From positions 1 through 40,736 of the forward strand of contig NZ_AULJ01000047.1 of the NCBI RefSeq assembly GCF_000425225.1: a DNA stretch of 40,736 nt. The letters are read 5' to 3'. Below, in pieces: positions 1-10,625 of the stretch. The translations under genes and the position numbers were made by a program. The notes under the pieces are model-generated. The model was not told the DNA's origin. It saw nothing but the letters and a program-made list of their open reading frames with translations, and searched no databases. The first letter of the stretch is position 1. Each line of letters starts with the position of its first letter. The stretch comes from Pontibacillus marinus BH030004 = DSM 16465. Its GTDB lineage: Bacteria; Bacillota; Bacilli; Bacillales; BH030062.

Positions 1-284
<284 letters not shown>

Positions 285-357
285 ATCTCTATTGAAAAAA
301 CCGTTACGATGTCTCTTATCTAGTTTTGAAGGTATATTAATTTTTTTAAATTTACTC

Positions 358-386
358 TTGATTTCTTTTTATAAGGGTTATATAAT
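358..386 (+). promoter_or_regulatory. possible sigma-A promoter in the 23S-5S spacer
   Basis: TTGATT (358-363) and TATAAT (381-386) are separated by exactly 17 bases, inside the AT-rich spacer between 23S and 5S. A transcript from here would start near 393 and carry 5S and the tRNA cluster. The spacer is AT-rich, so a chance match is possible. Confidence 0.4.
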
Positions 387-420
387 ATATCTTGTCCTTG
401 AATTGAGGGCACAACAAAAT

Positions 421-539
421 TGTCTGGTGGCTTTGGCGAAGAGGTCACACCTGTTCCCATGCCGAACACAGAAGTTAAGCTCTTCAGCGCCAATGGTAGT
501 CGGGGTTTCGCCCCCGCAAGAGTAGGACGCCGCCAGGCA
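421..539 (+). rRNA. 5S ribosomal RNA
   Basis: This matches the 5S rRNA of Bacillus along its length, including GAAGAGGTCACACC, GAACACAGAAGTTAAGC and AGTAGGACGCCGCC. The ends pair as the terminal helix: TGTCTGGTGG at 421-430 with CCGCCAGGCA at 530-539. The mature ends may be a base or two inside these limits. Confidence 0.96.
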
Positions 540-573
540 ATCTCCATTATAACTTATTCACACTTTCTATTAT

Positions 574-648
574 TCCAACGTAGCTCAGTGGTAGAGCTAT
601 CGGCTGTTAACCGATCGGTCGCAGGTTCGAATCCTGCCGTTGGAGCCA
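574..648 (+). tRNA. tRNA-Asn (GTT)
   Basis: A complete cloverleaf whose anticodon loop CTGTTAA gives anticodon GTT. The T-loop is GGTTCGAATCC and CCA is encoded at the 3' end. It is the first tRNA after 5S, as in the B. subtilis trnD order. Confidence 0.97.
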
Positions 649-649
649 T

Positions 650-741
650 GGAGAGCTGTCCGAGTGGTCGAAGGAGCACGATTGGAAATCGTGTAGGCCC
701 ATACCCGGGTCTCGAGGGTTCGAATCCCTCGCTCTCCGCCA
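650..741 (+). tRNA. tRNA-Ser (GGA)
   Basis: A class II tRNA with a long variable arm (about 92 bases). The anticodon loop TTGGAAA gives GGA. Acceptor arms GGAGAGC and GCTCTCC pair, and GCCA ends the gene. It begins one base after tRNA-Asn. Confidence 0.97.
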
Positions 742-753
742 CTTTCAGATATT

Positions 754-828
754 GGCCCGTTGGTCAAGTGGTTAAGACACCGCCCTTTCACGGCGGTAAC
801 ACGGGTTCGAATCCCGTACGGGTCACCA
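754..828 (+). tRNA. tRNA-Glu (TTC)
   Basis: The anticodon loop CTTTCAC between CCGCC and GGCGG gives TTC. Acceptor arms GGCCCGT and ACGGGTC pair (with one wobble), and CCA is encoded. Confidence 0.97.
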
Positions 829-837
829 CTTTTACAT

Positions 838-913
838 GGAGGATTAGCTCAGCTGGGAGAGCACCTGCCTTACAAGCAGGGGGTCGGTGGTTCGAGCCCG
901 CCATCCTCCACCA
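838..913 (+). tRNA. tRNA-Val (TAC)
   Basis: The anticodon loop CTTACAA between CCTGC and GCAGG gives TAC. Acceptor arms GGAGGAT and ATCCTCC pair, and ACCA ends the gene. Confidence 0.97.
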
Positions 914-970
914 TTCATTTTAATCACATATCAGTGATTATCTCATAGAATAAGTTAGATTTTATATTAT

Positions 971-1047
<77 letters not shown>

Positions 1048-1122
1048 AATTTATTCACTTACTATGTCGAATATTTATCACAGCTAGTGAAGAATAGTAG
1101 TACTAGAAAAGTGAAACCAAAT

Positions 1123-1199
1123 GGTCCGGTAGTTCAGTTGGTTAGAATGCCTGCCTGTCACGCAGGAGGTCGCGGGTTCGAGTCCCGTCCGGACCGCCA
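1123..1199 (+). tRNA. tRNA-Asp (GTC)
   Basis: The anticodon loop CTGTCAC gives GTC. Acceptor arms GGTCCGG and CCGGACC pair, and GCCA ends the gene. Confidence 0.97.
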
Positions 1200-1233
1200 T
1201 TTTCAATTAAATAGTTTCTCTTTATTACATAGT

Positions 1234-1309
<76 letters not shown>

Positions 1310-1317
1310 CTTACAAT

Positions 1318-1390
<73 letters not shown>

Positions 1391-1403
1391 CTGTTAAAAA
1401 AGT

Positions 1404-1489
1404 GGAGGGATAGCGAAGTTGGCCAAACGCGGCGGACTGTAAATCCGCTCCCTCTGGGTTCGCAGGTTCGAGTCCTGCTCCCTCCACCA
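1404..1489 (+). tRNA. tRNA-Tyr (GTA)
   Basis: A class II tRNA with a long variable arm. The anticodon loop CTGTAAA gives GTA. Acceptor arms GGAGGGA and TCCCTCC pair, and ACCA ends the gene. Confidence 0.97.
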
Positions 1490-1515
1490 TTTTATTTAAA
1501 ACTAAAAAATAGCGT

Positions 1516-1589
1516 AGGGGTATAGTTCAACGGTAGAACAGCGGTCTCCAAAACCGCCGATGTGGGTTCGATTCCTACTACCCCTGCCA
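1516..1589 (+). tRNA. tRNA-Trp (CCA)
   Basis: The anticodon loop CTCCAAA between GCGGT and ACCGC gives CCA. Acceptor arms AGGGGTA and TACCCCT pair, with GCCA at the end. Confidence 0.97.
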
Positions 1590-1600
1590 TTTTAAATTGT

Positions 1601-1677
1601 GGCGGTTGTGGCGAAGTGGTTAACGCACCGGATTGTGGCTCCGGCATTCGTGGGTTCGATCCCCATCAATCGCCCCA
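1601..1677 (+). tRNA. tRNA-His (GTG)
   Basis: The anticodon loop TTGTGGC gives GTG. The extra 5' G (G-1 at 1601) faces C73 just before the encoded CCA, the identity feature of tRNA-His. Confidence 0.96.
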
Positions 1678-1687
1678 TTAAAAATAT

Positions 1688-1762
1688 TGGGCCATAGCCA
1701 AGCGGTAAGGCAACGGTTTTTGGTACCGTCATGCGCTGGTTCGAATCCAGCTGGCCCAGCCA
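1688..1762 (+). tRNA. tRNA-Gln (TTG)
   Basis: The anticodon loop TTTTGGT between ACGGT and ACCGT gives TTG. Acceptor arms TGGGCCA and TGGCCCA pair, and GCCA ends the gene. Confidence 0.96.
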
Positions 1763-1775
1763 TAATTCAAATTGT

Positions 1776-1850
1776 GCAGAAGTAGTTCAGTGGTAGAACA
1801 CCACCTTGCCAAGGTGGGGGTCGCGGGTTCGAATCCCGTCTTCTGCTCCA
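1776..1850 (+). tRNA. tRNA-Gly (GCC)
   Basis: The anticodon loop TTGCCAA between CCACC and GGTGG gives GCC. Acceptor arms GCAGAAG and CTTCTGC pair, and TCCA ends the gene. A second glycine tRNA (TCC) is at 20534. Confidence 0.97.
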
Positions 1851-1913
1851 TTTCTTTATTAAGAAGAACATTTAGTCATATTGATCATAATATGATAATA
1901 TATATGAAGTAAC

Positions 1914-1987
<74 letters not shown>

Positions 1988-1994
1988 ATTATTT

Positions 1995-2076
1995 GCCGGT
2001 GTGGCGGAATTGGCAGACGCGCACGACTCAAAATCGTGTTCCTCACGGAGTGCCGGTTCGAACCCGGCCACCGGTA
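1995..2076 (+). tRNA. tRNA-Leu (CAA), no encoded CCA
   Basis: A class II tRNA with a long variable arm. The anticodon loop CTCAAAA gives CAA. Acceptor GCCGGTG pairs with CACCGGT (one G-T pair) and the discriminator is A at 2076. The next bases are TCG, so CCA is not encoded. This is the last gene of the cluster; the B. subtilis trnD cluster as I remember it has a second Leu tRNA here, absent in this window. Confidence 0.94.
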
Positions 2077-2098
2077 TCGTAAAACTTAAGATGTCAAC

Positions 2099-2128
2099 AG
2101 AAGTCGCTAAGTAAAGCGATTTTTTTTA
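2099..2128 (+). terminator. terminator of the rRNA-tRNA operon
   Basis: An 8-bp stem, AAGTCGCT with AGCGATTT including one G-T pair, has a six-base loop and a run of T (2120-2127). It lies 23 bases after tRNA-Leu. Confidence 0.8.
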
Positions 2129-2207
2129 TGTCCAAAAAAAGTGTAAAAAACAGTTGTGTTGCGCTGAAGAAAATCTTCTTAGGGTGACGTGACCTTTCAA
2201 AGATCTT

Positions 2208-2238
2208 ATCCTTCGTTAAAAAACGGAGGATTTTTTTT
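2208..2238 (+). terminator. second terminator before the dehydrogenase gene
   Basis: A 10-bp stem (ATCCTTCGTT at 2208-2217 with its complement at 2222-2231) has a four-A loop and eight T residues (2231-2238). It may back up the first terminator or end a short RNA from 2129-2207. Confidence 0.75.
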
Positions 2239-2352
2239 GTTAAAAGGTAAGTAACATAAGTCGTATATGTAAGCATTCCATTTAACGAAAATGGGAATAA
2301 TGTGATAGAACGGAAAATGTAATATTCTAATATTACTTTGGAGGTATTTTTT

Positions 2353-3102
2353 ATGAATAAGGTTGCAATTGTTACTGGCGCTGGTAGTGGTTTAGGACAA
2401 TCCACAGCAGTACGACTAGCAGAAGAAGGCGTGAATATCGTTGCTGTAGATGTTGACCAAGAAGGTGGCCAGAATACAGTTGAGATGGTAGAAAAGTTAG
2501 GACAAGAAGCACTGTTTATTAAGGCAGATGTTTCAAAACCTGAAGAGGTAAAAAAATATGTTGATCAAACGGTAGAACATTTTGGGACAATTGACTACTT
2601 CTTTAATAATGCAGGGATTTCTGGGAACGGAAATTACTTCTTAGATAACTCAGTTGAAGATATTGAAAAAGTAGTAGGGATAAATTTATTAGGGGCTCTT
2701 TATGGTGTCCGTTATGTGGCAGATGTAATGGTTAAGAACGGAAAAGGTGCTATTGTTAATACTGCTTCAAGCGCTGGGGTTATAGGACAAGACTCTGTAG
2801 TGACATACTCTGCTACAAAACATGGTATTGTAGGTTTAACCAAGAGTATTGTTGCGGAATATGGTAAAGACGGATTGCGTGCCAATGCTATAGCTCCTGG
2901 ACCTACTGAAACACCAATGGTTAAAGATTTTTTTGATGCAAATCCAGAAATGAAAGAAAATGCGGAGAAAGGAATACCTCAAAGGCGTTTAGGTACTCCA
3001 GAAGAAGTTGCTGAACTAGTGACGTTCTTATTAACTTCTAAAGCTGAGTACGTTAATGGGGAAGTTATTCGTATTGATGGTGGATTCACCAATACGAAAT
3101 AG
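2353..3102 (+). CDS. short-chain dehydrogenase/reductase (SDR family)
   Basis: Predicted 249-residue classical SDR oxidoreductase. The cofactor motif TGAGSGLG is at residues 8-15, NNAG at 85-88, and the catalytic set is N111, S139, Y152 and K156 (YSATK). Asp33 at the end of the second strand favours NAD over NADP. The C-terminal NGEVIRIDGG is typical of the family. I chose ATG 2353 because GGAGG at 2340-2344 is 8 bases upstream; a TTG at 2338 would fall on the ribosome binding site. The substrate cannot be told from sequence. The gene stands alone between terminators, so neighbours give no hint of pathway. Confidence 0.9.
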   Translation: MNKVAIVTGAGSGLGQSTAVRLAEEGVNIVAVDVDQEGGQNTVEMVEKLGQEALFIKADVSKPEEVKKYVDQTVEHFGTIDYFFNNAGISGNGNYFLDNSVEDIEKVVGINLLGALYGVRYVADVMVKNGKGAIVNTASSAGVIGQDSVVTYSATKHGIVGLTKSIVAEYGKDGLRANAIAPGPTETPMVKDFFDANPEMKENAEKGIPQRRLGTPEEVAELVTFLLTSKAEYVNGEVIRIDGGFTNTK

Positions 3103-3130
3103 ATTGTATGTGAAACATGATCAGGATTTA

Positions 3131-3165
3131 AAACGCTTGGGAACTTTATCCCGAGCGTTTTTTTC
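3131..3165 (+). terminator. terminator after the SDR gene
   Basis: A 12-bp stem (AAACGCTTGGGA at 3131-3142 with 3149-3160, one T-G pair) is followed by a T run. It ends the single-gene SDR transcript. Confidence 0.9.
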
Positions 3166-3291
3166 TTTTAGGATATACCAAAATCCCATTTATAATATTT
3201 TTATTTCAGTACTTCCCACCCTTTACTTACACTACGATTGAACTGCCTCCCATACATATTAACTCATATCAATTATTTACGAAAGAATTAA

Positions 3292-3306
3292 ATTTTTCAG
3301 AAAAAA
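3292..3306 (+). promoter_or_regulatory. CodY-box candidate upstream of ilvD
   Basis: ATTTTTCAGAAAAAA matches the CodY consensus AATTTTCWGAAAATT at 12 of 15 positions and ends 3 bases before the ilvD -35 box. CodY bound here would repress ilvD when branched-chain amino acids and GTP are plentiful. CodY control of ilvD is known in B. subtilis; the site here is inferred. Confidence 0.6.
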
Positions 3307-3309
3307 TTA

Positions 3310-3338
3310 TTGAACATTAAAACAAAGAGTCCTATAAT
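3310..3338 (+). promoter_or_regulatory. sigma-A promoter of ilvD
   Basis: TTGAAC (3310-3315), 17 bases, then a perfect TATAAT (3333-3338). The predicted start is near 3345, about 20 bases before the ilvD ATG. Confidence 0.8.
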
Positions 3339-3365
3339 TATGCGAAAGAAAAGGTGGGATTTAGA

Positions 3366-5048
3366 ATGACAAAAGATTTACGGATTAATAGTAAAGTTTT
3401 TAGTGAAAGTGCTATGAGAGCACCGAACCGAGCAATGCTTCGCGCTGTCGGTGTTACGGATGATGATTTTAATAAGCCAATGATTGGCATTGCGAGTACA
3501 TGGAGTGAAGTGACCCCATGTAATATACACCTTGATGATTTAGCGGTTAATGCAAAAAAAGGGGCAAGAGAAGCAGGTGGCTTACCTTTAATCTTTAACA
3601 CAATTACTGTGTCTGATGGGATCTCAATGGGAACGCAAGGCATGCGTTATTCATTACCAAGTCGAGATGTAATCGCCGATTCTATTGAGACCGTTGTAGG
3701 TGCACAGAACTTGGATGGACTCGTTGCGATCGGCGCCTGTGATAAAAACATTCCAGGTTGTATGATTGCTATAGCAAATGCTGAAGTACCATCTGTTTTT
3801 GTTTATGGAGGCACAATTGCACCAGGGTCTCATAAGGGAAAAGATGTAGATATTGTATCTGTCTTTGAAGGAGTCGGTAAATATAATCAAGGCAATATTG
3901 ATGAAAATGAACTAAACGCTATTGAGTGTAGCGCATGCCCTGGGGCTGGCGCATGTGGTGGTATGTACACAGCAAATACAATGTCTTCTGCTGTGGAAGC
4001 TATGGGGATGAGTTTACCGGGGAGTTCATCAAATCCAGCTGAATCGGACCACAAAGCTAAGGATTGTGAGGCTGCCGGAGAAGCAGTTAGATACTTACTT
4101 GAGGAGAGTATTTATCCGAAAGACATTATGACAAAAGAAGCTTTTGAAAATGCGATTACTGTCGTAATGGCACTTGGAGGCTCGACGAATGCCATTCTCC
4201 ACTTGCTTTCTATGGCTCATGCAATTGAAGTGGATTTAACCATGGAAGACTTTAATCGAATTCAAGAAAAAACACCACACATTGCGGACTTAAAACCTAG
4301 TGGAAAATATGTAATGCAAGACCTTCATAAAGTTGGAGGGGTACAAGCAGTTATGAAGCTTCTTTATGACAATGGCTATTTACATGGAGATTGCTTAACT
4401 GTTACCGGTAAGACAGTTGCAGAGAATTTAGCAGAAGCCCCATCTTTAGAAGAGGGACAAGACATTATATCGTCATTTGATAATCCTAAGCGCGAGGATG
4501 GACCTTTAATTACATTGAAAGGCAACTTAGCTCCAAGTGGTGCTGTTGCTAAAGTGTCTGGTGTTAAGGTTGAACGTCATACAGGGCCAGCTCGTGTATT
4601 TGATACTGAAAAAGAAGCCACAGAAGCTATTCTGAATAATTCTATTCAAGAAGGAGATGTATTAGTTATACGATATGTTGGTCCTAAAGGTGGGCCAGGT
4701 ATGCCTGAAATGTTATCGATCTCTGCTTTATTGGTCGGAAAAGGCTTAGGGGAAAAGGTAGCATTATTAACAGATGGTAGATTCTCTGGGGGAACCCATG
4801 GACTAGTTGTGGGGCATATAGCACCTGAAGCCCAAGTCGGAGGACCAATTTCTGTATTAGAAGAAGGTGACCTCGTAACAATCGATTCAAACAAAAAAGA
4901 GATATTTATGGATGTAACGAATGAAGTACTAGAAAATCGTCGTAAGCATTGGGAAGCACCACCTCTTTATAAGAAAGGGATCTTGGGCAAATATGCTCAT
5001 AATGTATCATGCTCATCAAAAGGTGCTGTAACGGACTATAAAAATTAA
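3366..5048 (+). CDS. ilvD: dihydroxy-acid dehydratase
   Basis: IlvD (560 residues) dehydrates 2,3-dihydroxy-3-methylbutanoate and its ethyl homologue to the 2-oxo acids that precede valine, leucine and isoleucine. The family's iron-sulfur cysteines are visible: C52 (TPCN), C125 (ACDKNIPGC) and C197 ([16 protein letters not shown]). The length is that of a full enzyme. ATG 3366 has AAAGGTGGG about 8 bases upstream; a GTG 12 bases earlier overlaps that ribosome binding site. The gene has its own promoter and CodY box and ends in a strong terminator, so it is separate from the ilv-leu operon that follows, unlike Staphylococcus where ilvD heads the operon. Confidence 0.98.
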   Translation: MTKDLRINSKVFSESAMRAPNRAMLRAVGVTDDDFNKPMIGIASTWSEVTPCNIHLDDLAVNAKKGAREAGGLPLIFNTITVSDGISMGTQGMRYSLPSRDVIADSIETVVGAQNLDGLVAIGACDKNIPGCMIAIANAEVPSVFVYGGTIAPGSHKGKDVDIVSVFEGVGKYNQGNIDENELNAIECSACPGAGACGGMYTANTMSSAVEAMGMSLPGSSSNPAESDHKAKDCEAAGEAVRYLLEESIYPKDIMTKEAFENAITVVMALGGSTNAILHLLSMAHAIEVDLTMEDFNRIQEKTPHIADLKPSGKYVMQDLHKVGGVQAVMKLLYDNGYLHGDCLTVTGKTVAENLAEAPSLEEGQDIISSFDNPKREDGPLITLKGNLAPSGAVAKVSGVKVERHTGPARVFDTEKEATEAILNNSIQEGDVLVIRYVGPKGGPGMPEMLSISALLVGKGLGEKVALLTDGRFSGGTHGLVVGHIAPEAQVGGPISVLEEGDLVTIDSNKKEIFMDVTNEVLENRRKHWEAPPLYKKGILGKYAHNVSCSSKGAVTDYKN

Positions 5049-5063
5049 ATGGTTAATTGATCG

Positions 5064-5098
5064 AAAATAACTCCAGTTAAAACACTGGAGTTATTTTT
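5064..5098 (+). terminator. terminator after ilvD
   Basis: A 14-bp stem (AAAATAACTCCAGT at 5064-5077 with 5084-5097) has a six-base loop and trailing T residues. It isolates ilvD from the T-box operon. Confidence 0.92.
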
Positions 5099-5123
5099 AA
5101 TATAAACCTTTTATATTAAAAAA

Positions 5124-5138
5124 AATTTTCGAAAAATT
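5124..5138 (+). promoter_or_regulatory. CodY-box candidate upstream of the ilv-leu operon
   Basis: AATTTTCGAAAAATT matches the CodY consensus at 13 of 15 positions. Its centre is about 130 bases upstream of the predicted ilvB transcript start. In B. subtilis CodY represses ilv-leu from upstream sites. The region is very AT-rich, so binding needs testing. Confidence 0.55.
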
Positions 5139-5167
5139 ATATAAATAAAAATGCTTTTTTGCTAAGG

Positions 5168-5182
5168 ATGTAAACGCATACA
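5168..5182 (+). promoter_or_regulatory. cre site (CcpA operator) upstream of the ilv-leu promoter
   Basis: ATGTAAACGCATACA fits the cre consensus WTGNAANCGNWNNCW at every specified position. It is centred about 89 bases upstream of the predicted start, close to the activating cre at about -96 in the B. subtilis ilv-leu promoter. This suggests activation by CcpA when sugar is plentiful. Confidence 0.65.
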
Positions 5183-5228
5183 AATATATCTCTCAATTTT
5201 GAAATATCAAAAAATTTTAAATAATCTG

Positions 5229-5257
5229 TTGACCATTGCCTAAAAACGTTATAAGAT
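5229..5257 (+). promoter_or_regulatory. sigma-A promoter of ilvB-ilvN-ilvC-leuABCD-ilvA
   Basis: TTGACC (5229-5234), 17 bases, then TAAGAT (5252-5257). The predicted start is near 5264, which leaves a leader of about 500 bases holding the T-box element. Confidence 0.75.
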
Positions 5258-5350
5258 TGTCAGCACCTTGAACTTACACACAAGAACAAAGCTTTGAATA
5301 GAAATGAAGATCTAATAAGAATATAATTTAAAATTTTTAACAAAAAAATA

Positions 5351-5668
5351 ATGATGAACTCAATGACGGGAAAAAGGAACATGTTCAGTGTATTCACAGA
5401 GATCTAGGGTTGCTGGAAGCCTAGAAGTACACGTTGTTCTGACATCATCTCTGAGTGACAAGTTGAACGGTTTATCTTACTAGGCTTGTCCGGGTACTTG
5501 AACCAGTACCTGTTACCAAAAATAGGCTGACGCACTCAGCCTGTTAAGATAGTATTCGTGAGGATGCTATGAACTTGGGTGGTACCGTGAAAAGAAAGGC
5601 TCTTTTCTCCCCAATGATTCTGAATATTTCGTTAATTCAGGATTATAGGGAGCAAAGGGTCTTTTTTT
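5351..5668 (+). promoter_or_regulatory. T-box leader of the ilv-leu operon
   Basis: A tRNA-sensing T-box riboswitch. Stem I can be drawn: base ACTCA/TGAGT (5358-5362 with 5452-5456), middle GAACA/TGTTC (5377-5381 with 5435-5439), upper GTGTA/TACAC (5388-5392 with 5428-5432), apical CTAGG/CCTAG, and the AGAGA motif near 5397. The T-box core TGGGTGGTACCGTG is at 5576-5589. Its UGGN bases read TGGT, which fits a tRNA with discriminator A. The codon in the specifier-loop position appears to be ATC (5444-5446), for tRNA-Ile. Uncharged tRNA would stabilise the antiterminator and allow transcription. Confidence 0.93.
5597..5668 (+). terminator. T-box attenuator (terminator arm)
   Basis: A 15-position stem with one mismatch (5597-5611 with 5648-5662) encloses a CTGAAT/ATTCAG hairpin and is followed by seven T residues. 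It is the regulated terminator that forms when tRNA is charged. Confidence 0.85.
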
Positions 5669-5759
5669 ATTCAATTAGCTCCTAAGAGAGACACCTATTT
5701 AGCCTTTGTTAACGAAAAGAGTGTTTATAACTAAGTGATATTGAAGGAGGTATGGAGAA

Positions 5760-7484
5760 GTGAACATGAAGGCAAGACATGAAGTGGAGCAGCACACAAA
5801 TGAAGTTGTCACTGGAGCAGATGTTCTAATCGACGCATTGGTGGATGAAGAAGTAGATACGTTATTTGGTTACCCTGGTGGCGCTGTCTTACCCATCTAT
5901 GATGCTATTTACCGAAGTCAAGCATCATTCAAACATGTACTTTCTCGTCATGAACAAGGTTCTATTCATGCCGCTGAAGGTTATGCCAGAGTAACCGGAA
6001 AACCTGGTGTCGTTCTTGCCACTTCGGGGCCGGGTGCAACCAACTTAATTACCGGAATTACAGATGCCATGATGGATTCTTTGCCTTTAGTTGTTTTTAC
6101 AGGGCAAGTGGCAAATAGCGTAATTGGAACCGATGCATTTCAGGAAGCTGATGTGCTAGGGATCACTACACCAATTACCAAATACAATTATCAAGTTAAA
6201 AACGTTTCCGACATCCCCAAAACAGTGAAGGAAGCTTTTCATATTGCCACTTCAGGACGTCCGGGTCCAGTTGTTATCGATATTCCTAAGAACATTTCCT
6301 CTACAGTTGAATTAGACCAACTTGAAGAGGAGTTTTCACTGCCGGGGTATCAACCGACGACGCAGCCGAATCCTTTGCAAATTGTAAAACTAGCTGATGC
6401 CCTAAAGAATGCAAAGCGTCCTCTAATCCTTGCAGGTGCAGGAGTAACATTTGCGGAAGCATCAGATCAGTTAAAGGAATTCGCTGAGAAATATGACATC
6501 CCTGTAACGAACACTTTACTCGGATTAGGAAGCTTTCCGGGGTCCCATTCACTCTCCTTAGGAATGGCTGGAATGCACGGAACATACACAGCGAACATGG
6601 CAATTTACGAATGTGACCTTTTAATAAATATTGGGGCAAGATTTGATGACCGGCTTACAGGAAACTTAAAGCATTTTGCGCCGAAAGCTAAAGTCGCTCA
6701 CATTGATATTGATCCTGCTGAAATAGGTAAAAATGTTCCGACTGACATTCCAGTTGTAGCAGATGCAAAAGAAACATTACAGGCACTGTTAAACACAAGC
6801 ATTGAAAAGCCAGATCATGATGAATGGCAGGATGAATTGCAAGCAAATAAAACCAATTATCCGTTGTGGCATGATAGATCGAATGAGCTTATTTCTCCTC
6901 AATGGTTACTTGAACAAATTTTTAATGAATCAAATGGAGAGGCCATCGTCACAACAGACGTCGGACAGCACCAAATGTGGGCAGCTCAATATTATCAATT
7001 TGATAAACCAAATCGATGGGTAACATCAGGCGGACTAGGAACAATGGGATTCGGCTTTCCAGCAGCAATCGGTGCACAATTTGGTGCTCCTGACGATTTA
7101 GTTGTTTCTGTTGTAGGGGATGGAGGGTTTCAGATGACTTTTCAAGAGTTGTCTATTCTTAAAGAAAGAAACCTTCCTGTAAAAGTGATCATCCTCAATA
7201 ACGAAGCTCTAGGAATGGTTAGACAATGGCAGGAAAGCTTTTATGACGAAAGATATTCAGAATCCATCTTTTCCTCGCAACCAGATTTCGTAAAGCTTGC
7301 TGAAAGCTACGGAGTTAGAGGGTTAAAGGTTGATAAGGAAGAGGATGTAGTTGAAATGCTGCAAGATGTATTCGCTTATGATGGTCCAGTCGTTGTTGAT
7401 TGCAGAGTTGTTCAACAAACCAGTGTTTATCCGATGATTGCTCCTGGAAAAGGGATTCATGAAATGATAGGGGTGACGAAATGA
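5760..7484 (+). CDS. ilvB: acetolactate synthase, large (catalytic) subunit
   Basis: IlvB (574 residues) is the thiamine diphosphate enzyme that condenses two pyruvates to acetolactate, or pyruvate with 2-oxobutyrate, the first shared step of branched-chain synthesis. Catalytic Glu65 lies in SRHEQG. The ThDP motif starts with GDG at 453-455 and ends with [21 protein letters not shown] is typical of the family. GTG 5760 is 9 bases after AAGGAGG; an ATG two codons later (5766) is an alternative. It is the first gene after the T-box, and its stop overlaps the ilvN start by four bases (ATGA), implying coupled translation. Confidence 0.98.
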   Translation: MNMKARHEVEQHTNEVVTGADVLIDALVDEEVDTLFGYPGGAVLPIYDAIYRSQASFKHVLSRHEQGSIHAAEGYARVTGKPGVVLATSGPGATNLITGITDAMMDSLPLVVFTGQVANSVIGTDAFQEADVLGITTPITKYNYQVKNVSDIPKTVKEAFHIATSGRPGPVVIDIPKNISSTVELDQLEEEFSLPGYQPTTQPNPLQIVKLADALKNAKRPLILAGAGVTFAEASDQLKEFAEKYDIPVTNTLLGLGSFPGSHSLSLGMAGMHGTYTANMAIYECDLLINIGARFDDRLTGNLKHFAPKAKVAHIDIDPAEIGKNVPTDIPVVADAKETLQALLNTSIEKPDHDEWQDELQANKTNYPLWHDRSNELISPQWLLEQIFNESNGEAIVTTDVGQHQMWAAQYYQFDKPNRWVTSGGLGTMGFGFPAAIGAQFGAPDDLVVSVVGDGGFQMTFQELSILKERNLPVKVIILNNEALGMVRQWQESFYDERYSESIFSSQPDFVKLAESYGVRGLKVDKEEDVVEMLQDVFAYDGPVVVDCRVVQQTSVYPMIAPGKGIHEMIGVTK

Positions 7485-7999
7485 AACGTATAATCACGGC
7501 TACGGTCCAAAATCGAGGTGGTGTTCTCAACCGAATTACAGGGATGCTTCATAAGCGCCAATTCAATATCGAGAGTATATCCGTAGGAGCTTCAGAAACT
7601 GAAGGAGTATCCAAAATGACTTTCGTGATTGACGTAAGTGATAATCAAAGCCTCGAACAACTAACGAAGCAATTAAATAAACAAATCGATGTTTTAAAGG
7701 TATCAGATATTACCGATAAGGCCATAGTCGCAAGAGAGTTAGCCCTTATCAAAGTGACTGGAAGCGGGCAGTTACGTTCAGAGATACAAGGAATTATTGC
7801 TCCATTTCGTGCATCAATCATCGATGTTAGCAAGGAAAGCTTAACCATTCAGGTAACAGGTAAGCCAGATAAAGTGGAAGCGCTAATCACATTGTTGAAA
7901 CCTTATGGGATAAAAGAACTAACGAAAACCGGAGTAACCTCCTTTTTAAGAGGGCAGCAACCTAAGCAGGTTACAGAGCTTAACTCTTATTCAATATAA
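7481..7999 (+). CDS. ilvN: acetolactate synthase, small (regulatory) subunit
   Basis: The 172-residue regulatory partner of IlvB, which activates it and confers valine feedback inhibition. An N-terminal ACT domain is visible ([20 protein letters not shown], then FNIESISVG, residues 1 to about 75), followed by the C-terminal ALS_ss domain with ELALIKV and LRSEIQ. ATG 7481 overlaps the ilvB stop and has AGGGGTGA upstream. B. subtilis calls the same gene ilvH. Length is normal. Confidence 0.96.
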   Translation: MKRIITATVQNRGGVLNRITGMLHKRQFNIESISVGASETEGVSKMTFVIDVSDNQSLEQLTKQLNKQIDVLKVSDITDKAIVARELALIKVTGSGQLRSEIQGIIAPFRASIIDVSKESLTIQVTGKPDKVEALITLLKPYGIKELTKTGVTSFLRGQQPKQVTELNSYSI

Positions 8000-8014
8000 A
8001 ATTTATAAAAATAA

Positions 8015-10601
<2,587 letters not shown>

Positions 10602-10625
10602 CAGGCGTTTTGAGGAGGGTAAACT

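Noticed and set aside
914-970. Inverted repeat AATCAC/GTGATT between tRNA-Val and tRNA-fMet as a terminator
   Set aside because: The stem is six AT-rich pairs without a T run; the tRNA cluster continues on the same strand.
2338-2352. TTG at 2338 as start of the dehydrogenase
   Set aside because: It overlaps the GGAGG ribosome binding site; ATG 2353 is correctly spaced and begins the usual SDR N terminus.
5195-5220. A second CodY-like site (AATTTTGAAATAT) before the ilv-leu promoter
   Set aside because: It matches the consensus poorly and the region is so AT-rich that such matches are expected by chance.
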